Shown in pieces: positions 15,373 through 21,991 of a stretch of DNA of 62,375 nt. The stretch is from JBDZUZ01 sp040255445. GTDB taxonomy: Bacteria > Planctomycetota > Phycisphaerae > Phycisphaerales > UBA1924. The translations under genes and the position numbers were made by a program. Where the stretch lies: assembly GCA_040255445.1 (NCBI GenBank), contig JBDZUZ010000005.1, positions 1 through 62,375 of the forward strand, read 5' to 3'. The notes beneath the pieces were generated by a model. The model had not been told where the DNA came from. It searched no databases and saw only the letters and a program-made list of their open reading frames with translations. Position 1 is the first letter of the stretch. Each line of letters starts with the position of its first letter.

Positions 15373-16821
15373 ATGAATCTCGCGGCGTGGCTCATTCTGA
15401 TCGATCTGACCTTGCGGCTGCTCCTGGCGCTGCGGGTGTTGTTGCGGCGTGCGCCGGTGCCGGTGCGGCTGGCGTGGATCGTGCTGCTGGCGGTGGTCCC
15501 GTTCATCAGCTGGGTGGTGTACATCTTCATCGGCGAGAAGAACCTGGGGCTGCGGCGGGCGGAGTTCTATGAGGAATGCACCAGCGAGATCGAGGTCGAG
15601 GCGGTGCAGCTGATGCGGGAGCGGCTGTACGAGTGGACGGAGGTGGACATTTCGAACCGGGCGCTGGTGCGGCTGGGGAACAGGGTGTCGGGCATTCCGC
15701 CGCTGCGCGGGAACGAGCTGGAGCTGCTGGTCGATACCGCGGAGACGATGGACCGTTTGATCGCGGACATCAACGCCGCGGAGCGCAGCGTTCACATGCT
15801 GTACTACATCTGGATGCACGAGAACATCGGCGTGCGGATGGCGGAGGCGGTTGCGGCGGCTGCGAAGCGCGGCGTGAAGTGTCGGGTGCTGGTGGATGAT
15901 GTGGGGAGCGCGGACTTCATCAAGTACGGGTTTCCGGAGCGGCTGCGGGAGTGTGGGGTCGAGGTGGTGGCGGCGCTGCCGGTGAACCCGCTGCGGTCCG
16001 CGCTGGCGCGGCTGGACCTGCGGAACCACCGGAAGATCTGTGTGATCGACGGCAGGGTGGCGTACGTGGGGAGCCACAACATCATCGATCAGACGTTCGA
16101 CATCACCTCGCGGCGGGGTGTGGGGCCATGGGTGGATGCATCGCTGCGGGTGCGGGGTCCCGCGGTGCACGCGCTGCAGACGGTGTTCCTGCGGGACTGG
16201 TCGCTCGATGCGGAGACGACGCGGCCGAATCTTCGGGATCTGGTCCCCGAGGACGATGCGCCGATCGTGGGGGGCAAGGTGCTGCACGTGATCCCTTCGG
16301 GGCCGTGCAACGGGCCGGTGGCGATCCGCGAGCTGATGCTGGCGATGATCCACATGGCGCGGGAAGAGATCGTGATGACGACGCCGTACTTCGTGCCCGA
16401 TGAGGCGGCGCTGGTGTCTCTGCAGGTCGCGGCGCGGCGGGGTGTGGAGGTGACGCTCATCGTGCCCGAGCGGCACGACACGCGGATCGTGGAGGCGGCG
16501 AGCCGGGCGATGTACCAGGAGCTGCTGGATGCGGGCGTGCGGATCTACCACTACAAGAAGGGTCTGCTGCACGCCAAGACCTTCACGATCGATCGGAAGC
16601 TGGGGGTGATCACCTCGGCGAATTTCGATGTGCGGAGCTTCTTCCTGAACTTCGAGATCACGATGGTGGTGCACGACCAGGACTTCGCGGGCCAGCTGCG
16701 GTTCATGCAGAAGAGCTTCGAGTCTGATTCGGTGCAGTTGGACGCGGAGACATGGCGTCGTCGGCCGCTGCACCGGCGGCTGATCGAGAGCGCGGCGGAG
16801 CTTGGGGCGCCGCTGCTCTGA
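15373..16821 (+). CDS. cls: Cardiolipin synthase (phospholipase D superfamily)
   Basis: A 482-residue membrane enzyme joining phosphatidyl groups to make cardiolipin. Two N-terminal membrane helices (about 5-22 and 31-53, the second ending VVYIFIGEKN) are followed by two PLD domains with complete HKD motifs: H219, K221, D226 in NHRKICVIDG and H400, K402, D407 in LLHAKTFTIDR. Length and order match bacterial ClsA. Start ATG 15373 lacks a strong ribosome site. It converges on the NAPE-PLD-like gene with only six bases between stops. Phosphatidylserine/PE synthesis genes lie 14 kb away. Confidence 0.92.
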   Translation: MNLAAWLILIDLTLRLLLALRVLLRRAPVPVRLAWIVLLAVVPFISWVVYIFIGEKNLGLRRAEFYEECTSEIEVEAVQLMRERLYEWTEVDISNRALVRLGNRVSGIPPLRGNELELLVDTAETMDRLIADINAAERSVHMLYYIWMHENIGVRMAEAVAAAAKRGVKCRVLVDDVGSADFIKYGFPERLRECGVEVVAALPVNPLRSALARLDLRNHRKICVIDGRVAYVGSHNIIDQTFDITSRRGVGPWVDASLRVRGPAVHALQTVFLRDWSLDAETTRPNLRDLVPEDDAPIVGGKVLHVIPSGPCNGPVAIRELMLAMIHMAREEIVMTTPYFVPDEAALVSLQVAARRGVEVTLIVPERHDTRIVEAASRAMYQELLDAGVRIYHYKKGLLHAKTFTIDRKLGVITSANFDVRSFFLNFEITMVVHDQDFAGQLRFMQKSFESDSVQLDAETWRRRPLHRRLIESAAELGAPLL

Positions 16822-16827
16822 GCGGGG

Positions 16828-17760
16828 TCAGTCGGCGCCCTCGGCCCAGAACTGGCCGAGTTCGCGGCCGATGATGCGGGCGGAGTCGGATCCGGCCGCG
16901 GCGATGAGGCGGCTGATCGGCTCTTCGTGGTGCTCGTCGCTGAGTTTGAAGGTCGAGTGGTGCATGGGGAGGAGGTACTGGCCGCCCATGTCCGTGAACA
17001 TGCGCCAGACCTGCTCTGGGGTGGCGTGGGCCTCGACCCAGGGGTCGTACGCGCCGATTCCGAAGATGCCGAGGCGCGCGTTGAGGTCCTTGAAGGCCTC
17101 GGTGTAGGCGGTATCGCCGGCGAAGAGGATGCTCTGGGTCTTGGCGGCTTCGATGAAGTAGCTGTTGTAGCCGCGGTGGCGGTCCCAGTGGTTGCGGGCG
17201 CCCCAGTGGCGTGGGCGGATGGCGCGGAAGTTGACGCCGCGGATCTCGAAGTCCTCGCCCCAGTCGATTTCTTTGACATGACCGAAGCCGCGGGGGATGA
17301 GCGAGGCGGTGGCGCGGGCGGTGACGATCTGGGTCTTTTCGTTGACCAGGCGGCGGAGGGTTGGCTTGTCGAGATGGTCGTAGTGGGCGTGGGAGATGAG
17401 GATGACATCGACGGGGTGCTCGTCGTCGATGATGGGGGCATCGGTGAGACGCTGGAAGCCGATGGTGCGGCGGGCGACGCTGGGTCCGATGCGGTGGCTG
17501 AGGACGGGGTCGGTCAGGACGCGGAGGCCACCGATGCGCATGAGGACGGTGGCGTGTCCGAGCCAAGAGGCGGCCATGGTGTCGCCGTGGGGCATGGTGG
17601 CGCGGACGAGGCGGCGGGCGGCCTCATCGACAACGTCGGCGACATGTCCGCCGGCGCGGCCGAGCGATGCGGCGAGCTGCGCCGGGTAGCGGCGGAGGCT
17701 CGACCGGGCGACGGCGAGCGCCTTGGTGACTTTTCCGCGATCGGGAGACGGGCCGGTCAT
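16828..17760 (-). CDS. NAPE-PLD-like metallo-beta-lactamase-fold hydrolase
   Basis: A 310-residue predicted dinuclear zinc hydrolase. Metal motif HAHYDHLD (H124, H126, D128, H129), then H185 in RPRHWGARNHWDRHRG, D216 in FAGDTAYTEAF and H267/H268 in PMHHSTFKLSDE. The order and the GIGAYDPW and STFKLSDE blocks closely resemble eukaryotic N-acylphosphatidylethanolamine phospholipase D and its bacterial UlaG-like relatives, which would release N-acylethanolamines from membrane lipid. The first 55 residues are variable. ATG 17760 has TACCCT ending nine bases upstream and no ribosome site; ATG 17799 is an alternative. Substrate is not proven by sequence. Confidence 0.85.
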   Translation of the reverse strand: MTGPSPDRGKVTKALAVARSSLRRYPAQLAASLGRAGGHVADVVDEAARRLVRATMPHGDTMAASWLGHATVLMRIGGLRVLTDPVLSHRIGPSVARRTIGFQRLTDAPIIDDEHPVDVILISHAHYDHLDKPTLRRLVNEKTQIVTARATASLIPRGFGHVKEIDWGEDFEIRGVNFRAIRPRHWGARNHWDRHRGYNSYFIEAAKTQSILFAGDTAYTEAFKDLNARLGIFGIGAYDPWVEAHATPEQVWRMFTDMGGQYLLPMHHSTFKLSDEHHEEPISRLIAAAGSDSARIIGRELGQFWAEGAD

Positions 17761-17902
17761 GGCGGAGATAGGGTAGCGTTCCGGATCGTCGGGCTGCATC
17801 GTCACATGGGCGGGTGGTGCGGCATCCAAAGACTGTCCGCGGGTCGAACCGCGGGCCGGAAAAACCCCCGAAGCACACCGCGCTGGCGGTGAGGAGAAGT
17901 TC

Positions 17903-18226
17903 ATGTCTGCAGCAACACAGGTCACCGATTCTGACTTCCAGGCCGAGGTGCTCGAGAGCGAGGTGCCGGTGCTCGTCGACTTCTGGGCGCCGTGGTGCGC
18001 TCCCTGCCGGGCGCTGACTCCGGCGATCGATGCGATCGCGAAGGAGTACGACGGCAAGGCCAAGGTCGTGAAGGTGAACATCGATGAGAACCAGAGGTTC
18101 GCCGCCCAGTTCAACATCCAGTCGATCCCCGCGCTGCTGTTCTTCAAGGGCGGCGAGGTGAAGGACATGCAGGTGGGCCTGGTCTCGAAGGATGTGCTGG
18201 CCCGCAAGCTCGATGCGCTGGTCTGA
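17903..18226 (+). CDS. trxA: Thioredoxin
   Basis: A 107-residue thioredoxin with active site WCAPC (C32, C35) in VDFWAPWCAPCRALTP, the cis-Pro loop SIPALLFFKGGE and normal length. No signal peptide, so it acts in the cytoplasm as a general disulfide reductant. ATG 17903 follows GTGAGGAGAAGTTC. It is divergent from the NAPE-PLD-like gene (142-base gap) and is followed by dps after about 200 bases; both neighbours suggest an oxidative-stress context. Confidence 0.96.
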   Translation: MSAATQVTDSDFQAEVLESEVPVLVDFWAPWCAPCRALTPAIDAIAKEYDGKAKVVKVNIDENQRFAAQFNIQSIPALLFFKGGEVKDMQVGLVSKDVLARKLDALV

Positions 18227-18429
18227 GGCCGGCGGGCTGAGCGTGATTTCATGCGGAACGCCCGCGGGTGCTGCGATTGGACGCGGCGTCCGCGGGTGTT
18301 TCGCGTTTGGGCGAATCCCGGTCGGGGCGGGGGCGAACAGCGGGTGGATTTCGAGGTACAAGAGAGAGCGGCCCGGCGAGCGGGCGGCACCGGGAGTGAG
18401 CGGCTCTGGGATTGAAAGGAGTTTCGGAG

Positions 18430-18957
18430 ATGAAGAATCACAGCAACACCGCGAGTACCACGGCTGCGGCGGAGAAGACTCAGCTGCGTTCGACGCGGCA
18501 TCCGCTGAACGCGGAGGCGCGGAGCGCGATGGTGGCGATGCTGAACACGCGGCTCGCCGATGCGATCGACCTGCGTCTGCAGGTCAAGCAGGCGCACTGG
18601 AACATGCAGGGCCCGAGTTTCATCGCGTTGCACGAGTTGTACGACGAGATCGCGGACTCGGTGAACAACGCGGTCGATGACATCGCGGAGCGGGTGGTGC
18701 AGCTGGGCGGGGTCGCGGCGGGTTCGCTGCGGCAGGCGGCGGCGAACACCACGCTCGATCCCTACCCCAACCCGGATCAGTGGAAGAAGCATGTCGAGGC
18801 GGTGGCTTCAGCGCTGGCCGCGATGAGCGCGGCGTGCCTCGAGACGATCAGTGCATCAGAGGAGCACGACGATCCGATCACGGCGGATCTGTTCACGCGG
18901 GTTGGCGGCGAGATCGACAAGCATCTGTGGATGGTCGAATCGCATCTGCACGGGTGA
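18430..18957 (+). CDS. dps: Dps-type ferritin / DNA-protecting protein
   Basis: A 175-residue Dps that oxidises and stores iron in a dodecamer. The ferroxidase ligands sit in KQAHWNMQGPSFIALHELYD (H56, H68, D72) and in VDDIAERV (D83/D84, E87). The N-terminal 22 residues are polar and Thr/Ala rich with few basic residues, so strong DNA binding is not obvious. ATG 18430 has AAAGGAG 15 bases upstream and GGAG nearer; an in-frame TTG at 18412 is less likely. Expression with the upstream thioredoxin gene is possible. Confidence 0.93.
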   Translation: MKNHSNTASTTAAAEKTQLRSTRHPLNAEARSAMVAMLNTRLADAIDLRLQVKQAHWNMQGPSFIALHELYDEIADSVNNAVDDIAERVVQLGGVAAGSLRQAAANTTLDPYPNPDQWKKHVEAVASALAAMSAACLETISASEEHDDPITADLFTRVGGEIDKHLWMVESHLHG

Positions 18958-19017
18958 TCGTGCGTAAGCGCGGCGGGGCGCCGCGGCGGCTTGGCGCGGG
19001 TGATCTCGCCCAGGCGA

Positions 19018-19596
19018 TCAGCGCAAATGGCCGACGGCCGCGGGGACGCCCGCGGTCGTCGAATCCATGACGAGCAGGAACTCCACCGTGTCATCGGTGG
19101 GGTTTGTCGTGGTCCGCGGCACATCCGCGGGGAACGTCATCGAATCGCCTTCGTCGAACTCGTAGACCGTGCCGGCGATCTCTTCGCGCAGGCGGCCCTT
19201 GAGGACGGTGATGTGTTCGATGACGCCGGGGCGCTCGGGGGGGAATTCATCGAGCACGGCCCGTGGCGGGAGGATGTAGAGAACGACATTGAGGCCGCGG
19301 CGGACGAGGGCGGGGGCGAGGAGATGTCGCTCCGCGCCGGTGCCGGCATCGACCAGGACGCGGCGCTCGGCGCGGCGGTGGGGGTGGAGGTCCATCGTCG
19401 GCGTGGCGTCGAGCAGGTCGGAGATGGTGCAGTTGAGCCCCTGGGCGATCTGCGCGGCGATGCGGATGGTGGGGTTCTTCTTGCCGCACTCGACATCGCA
19501 GAGCATGGCCTTGCTGACGCCGGACTTGTCGGCGAGATCGGCGAGGGTGAGGTTCATGGCGGCCCGGCGGGCCTTGATCTGTGGTCCGATATCCAT
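19018..19596 (-). CDS. XRE-family transcriptional regulator with C-terminal cupin
   Basis: A 192-residue regulator: helix-turn-helix (about 5-62; LADLADKSGVSKAMLCDVECGKKNPTIR region) followed by a cupin barrel (about 105-180, EHITVLKGRLREEIAGTV and FEEGD-like FDEGDSMTFPADVPR). This architecture is typical of small-molecule-responsive XRE-cupin regulators (PuuR/SutR-like). The cupin has few metal-ligand histidines, so it more likely binds a ligand than catalyses. It is divergent from a small membrane-protein gene, with a palindrome in the shared spacer that is a likely operator. It converges with dps. Confidence 0.88.
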   Translation of the reverse strand: MDIGPQIKARRAAMNLTLADLADKSGVSKAMLCDVECGKKNPTIRIAAQIAQGLNCTISDLLDATPTMDLHPHRRAERRVLVDAGTGAERHLLAPALVRRGLNVVLYILPPRAVLDEFPPERPGVIEHITVLKGRLREEIAGTVYEFDEGDSMTFPADVPRTTTNPTDDTVEFLLVMDSTTAGVPAAVGHLR

Positions 19597-19668
19597 GGTG
19601 CCGGGTCTCCAGCGATGGGCGGGCGGACGGGCGAGTCCCGGAAGAAGCCGGGGGCGGAAGAATCCACG

Positions 19669-19710
19669 ATCGCGAATCTTGATTCGCCATCGCGAATGCG
19701 TACACTATAG
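19669..19710 (+). promoter_or_regulatory. Promoter and palindromic operator between XRE regulator and small membrane protein
   Basis: GCGAATC-TT-GATTCGC (19672-19687) is a perfect 7+2+7 palindrome, and the half-site ATCGCGAAT recurs at 19689-19697. The palindrome overlaps a -35-like TTGATT (19679-19684); a -10-like TACACT lies at 19701-19706 with a 16-base spacer, giving rightward transcription toward 19771. The XRE-cupin protein encoded leftward is the obvious candidate binder. Confidence 0.6.
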
Positions 19711-19770
19711 CGAACAGGCACGCCGATGTCGCCCCGAATCCCGGGGATTTCCGGCAGAAAGGAGTTCGCC

Positions 19771-19950
19771 ATGGCGGACTATACCACGTTCGTGTCTTCC
19801 CATGACAGTGCCCGCACGGCCGCCCACTGGGGGCTGATGGGCTTGGCGATCGGGGCGCTGGTGATTCTGATGATCACGCTGACGGCGGCGGGGCCGGTCA
19901 TTCCGGCCCGGGCTACGGCGGCAGCGCCGGTGCAGAGCGCGCTCGATTAA
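19771..19950 (+). CDS. Small single-pass membrane protein
   Basis: A 59-residue protein not recognised as a known family. It has a polar N-terminus with HDSAR, one membrane helix (about 19-41, GLMGLAIGALVILMITLTAA), and an Ala-rich tail. ATG 19771 is preceded by an excellent GAAAGGAG at 6-base spacing, which supports a real gene despite its size. It lies downstream of the palindromic promoter shared with the XRE-cupin gene and is probably its regulated target. Function cannot be inferred. Confidence 0.75.
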   Translation: MADYTTFVSSHDSARTAAHWGLMGLAIGALVILMITLTAAGPVIPARATAAAPVQSALD

Positions 19951-20078
19951 TGTCCCGCAAGGCGGGCGAAGAGCCCGGCGGGGTGAGGTTAGATCCTCGA
20001 CGATCAGAACCTGTCCGGCGCGTGCGGGCGTAGCACGGCTTGAAGCCGCCCGGCCGCGGATCTTCCCGGAGTACAGAG

Positions 20079-20690
20079 ATGACGACCCCCCAGCCCGTCG
20101 AGGATGCGGATGCGCGGCTGATCGCCGCGCTCCGGGCCGGCGACGAGGCCGCTTTCGAGGAGCTGGTGCGTGAGAACGGCGGGCGGATGCTCGCAGTGGC
20201 GCGGCGGTTCCTCCCGCGCGAGGATGATGCGCAGGACGCGGTGCAGGATGCGTTCCTGTCGGCGTTCCGCGCGTTCGACCGGTTCGACGGCAAGAGCCGG
20301 CTGAGCACGTGGCTGCACCGGATCGTGGTGAACGCAGCGCTGATGAAGCTGCGGACGCGGCGGCGGAAGCCGGAGCGCTCGATCGAGGACTACCTGCCGG
20401 CCTACCGGTCGGACGGGCACCCGACCAATCCGGCACTCATCGATTGGAGCGAATCGATCCCGGATACCGTGCATCGAATGGATGTCGCGGCAATGGTCCG
20501 CGCTCAGATCGAGGAATTGCCGGAGACCTACCGGACCGTGCTGCTGCTGCGTGACATCGAGGGCCTGGATACTCAGGAAGCGGCCGAGATGCTGGGCATC
20601 ACGGTCAACGCGGTGAAGACGCGGCTGCACCGGGCGCGGCAGGCTCTGCGGGAGATGCTCGAGCAGCGGCTGCGGGAGGTGGCGGCATGA
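20079..20690 (+). CDS. ECF-type RNA polymerase sigma factor
   Basis: A 203-residue ECF sigma. Region 2 (about 25-95) contains EDDAQDAVQDAFLSAF for -10 recognition; region 4 (about 145-195) contains LPETYRTVLLLRDIEG and the HTH TQEAAEMLGITVNAVKTRLH. The intervening segment is about 45 residues. ATG 20079 follows CCCGGAGTACAG. Its stop overlaps the start of the zinc anti-sigma gene as ATGA, the standard arrangement for a regulated sigma/anti-sigma pair. The promoter it recognises is not evident. Confidence 0.93.
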   Translation: MTTPQPVEDADARLIAALRAGDEAAFEELVRENGGRMLAVARRFLPREDDAQDAVQDAFLSAFRAFDRFDGKSRLSTWLHRIVVNAALMKLRTRRRKPERSIEDYLPAYRSDGHPTNPALIDWSESIPDTVHRMDVAAMVRAQIEELPETYRTVLLLRDIEGLDTQEAAEMLGITVNAVKTRLHRARQALREMLEQRLREVAA

Positions 20691-20995
20691 GCGATTGCCA
20701 CCTGACCTGCCGCGAGATCGCGGACTTTCTGATGGCGTATCTCGACGGCGATATGGAAGCGGATCGCCGGGCCGAGTTCGAGCGACATCTGGGCGCCTGC
20801 CCGCCGTGTGTCAACTACCTGCGCACTTATCAGCGGGTGGTGGAGATGGCGCGGGCATCGCACCAGTGCGATGCGATGCGTCCGCCGCCGGTGCCGGAGC
20901 AACTCGTGAAGGCGATCCTGGCGGCGCGGGGCGCTTCCGGCGGAGCGGCGGGCGACGCGGGTTCCGGCAACAACTCGCCCCCGTGCAAGGGCTGA
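20687..20995 (+). CDS. Zinc-binding anti-sigma factor (soluble ZAS type)
   Basis: A 102-residue protein translationally coupled to the upstream sigma gene. The anti-sigma domain has H34-x3-C38-x2-C41 (HLGACPPC) after LMAYLDGDMEADRRAEF, the conserved start of zinc anti-sigma domains. No membrane helix follows; the tail is Gly/Ser rich and ends NSPPCKG. It therefore looks cytoplasmic, possibly redox- or zinc-responsive through its extra cysteines (C4, C8, C61). It presumably holds the adjacent ECF sigma inactive. Confidence 0.9.
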   Translation: MSDCHLTCREIADFLMAYLDGDMEADRRAEFERHLGACPPCVNYLRTYQRVVEMARASHQCDAMRPPPVPEQLVKAILAARGASGGAAGDAGSGNNSPPCKG

Positions 20996-21009
20996 TCGGG
21001 TCGGTCGGA

Positions 21010-21038
21010 ATCCTCGATTTGCCTTATCCTCGATTTGC
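21010..21038 (+). repeat. Direct repeat with possible leaderless promoter before crcB
   Basis: ATCCTCGATTTGC occurs twice (21010-21022 and 21026-21038) with 16-base periodicity, the second copy abutting ATG 21039. TATCCT (21025-21030) lies eight bases before the ATG and could be a -10 box of a leaderless transcript. Confidence 0.55.
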
Positions 21039-21428
21039 ATGCTGCTGAAACTGGTGCTGATCGGAGTTGGGGGCGGGATTGGATCGGTCCTGCGAGCGCT
21101 CATCGCGATGGGCGCTGCGCGATATCTGGCGCCGACCTTCCCGTTCGGCACGCTGATGGTCAATGTGCTGGGCTGTCTGGTTGCGGGCGTGCTCGCGGGC
21201 GTCATCGCGGCGGGGGCGCCCCTGCGCGAGGAGGTGCGGGCCGCGGTGCTGATCGGGCTCTGCGGCGGGTTCACGACCTTTTCGGCGTTCGGGATCGAGA
21301 CTGTCGGGCTCGCTTCGACATCCACGCGGATGGCGGCGTTGAATGTCGGGGCGAATGTGGTCCTGAGTCTGGCGGCGGCGACGGCGGGGTTTCTGATCGG
21401 CCGTGCCGCGGCGGGCCCGGGGGTGTGA
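21039..21428 (+). CDS. crcB: CrcB/Fluc fluoride ion channel
   Basis: A 129-residue four-helix membrane protein that exports toxic fluoride as a dimer. Signature segments are GGGIGSVLRALIA near the N-terminus, FPFGTLMVNVLGC (conserved channel Asn) and GLCGGFTTFSAFGIE (Phe box and Na+ site). Length is typical. No fluoride riboswitch core was recognised upstream; instead a 13-base direct repeat abuts the start and no ribosome site is present. A CoA-binding protein gene follows after 32 bases. Confidence 0.95.
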   Translation: MLLKLVLIGVGGGIGSVLRALIAMGAARYLAPTFPFGTLMVNVLGCLVAGVLAGVIAAGAPLREEVRAAVLIGLCGGFTTFSAFGIETVGLASTSTRMAALNVGANVVLSLAAATAGFLIGRAAAGPGV

Positions 21429-21460
21429 GGTCCGGAGGCGTTCTTGGGGAGGGGGTTTCG

Positions 21461-21832
21461 ATGCGGGTCATGGTGATCGGGGCTTCGAGCGATCGGAGCA
21501 AGTTTGGCAACAAGGCGGTGCGGGCGTTCCTGCGGCGGGGCCATACGGTGCTGCCGGTGAACCCGGCCGGCGGGATGATCGAGGGCCTCGAGGCGTTCGT
21601 GGCAGTTGATACGCCGCCCGGGCCGATCGATGTTGCGACGCTGTATGTGCCGCCGCGGGTGGCGATCGGGGTGCTCGCCGCGGTGGGTCAACGCGGGGAT
21701 GTGCGGGAGATCTGGCTGAACCCGGGTGTGGATTCGGCGGAGGTCGTGGCGGCGGCGGAGGGGACGGGGATCGTGGTGCGGGTGCAGTGTTCGATCGTGG
21801 CGATCGGCGAGTCGCCGGCGTCATATCCGTAA
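21461..21832 (+). CDS. CoA-binding domain protein (YccU-like)
   Basis: A 123-residue single Rossmann-like CoA_binding domain: MRVMVIGASSDRSKFGNKAVR, HTVLPVNP, then IDVATLYVPPRVA and IWLNPGVDSAEVV. These match the stand-alone YccU/YneT family, which resembles the N-terminal domain of succinyl-CoA synthetase alpha but lacks catalysis. Role unknown. ATG 21461 has GGGGAGGGGGTTTCG upstream. It is probably co-transcribed with crcB. Confidence 0.88.
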   Translation: MRVMVIGASSDRSKFGNKAVRAFLRRGHTVLPVNPAGGMIEGLEAFVAVDTPPGPIDVATLYVPPRVAIGVLAAVGQRGDVREIWLNPGVDSAEVVAAAEGTGIVVRVQCSIVAIGESPASYP

Positions 21833-21991
21833 TGGACGCATTTGTGCATGAACGCCCCCATTTCGGGGTGTCTTCCCTATTCCAACTTCCTGATCGAGAA
21901 TGCGAAGATCGGGGCGGGTTAGATCCCGCTGGAACGGGCGGGTCCGGCGGGATGGACCGTTGGATTGACCCAAGGGAGCACGGCGCAACGG

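Noticed and set aside
13294..16773. Very long leftward open frame opposite cheX, the aminotransferase and cls
   Set aside because: It spans three clear genes on the other strand and reads as Arg/His/Pro-rich low-complexity peptide, the usual antisense artefact of G/C third positions.
16828..18792. Single 654-codon leftward gene covering thioredoxin and dps
   Set aside because: Only the 3' part (from 17760 or 17799) encodes a family-like protein; the upstream part is antisense to thioredoxin and Dps, both certain genes.
20996..21038. Fluoride riboswitch before crcB
   Set aside because: Only 43 bases separate crcB from the anti-sigma stop and no pseudoknot core is seen; the region is explained by a direct repeat.
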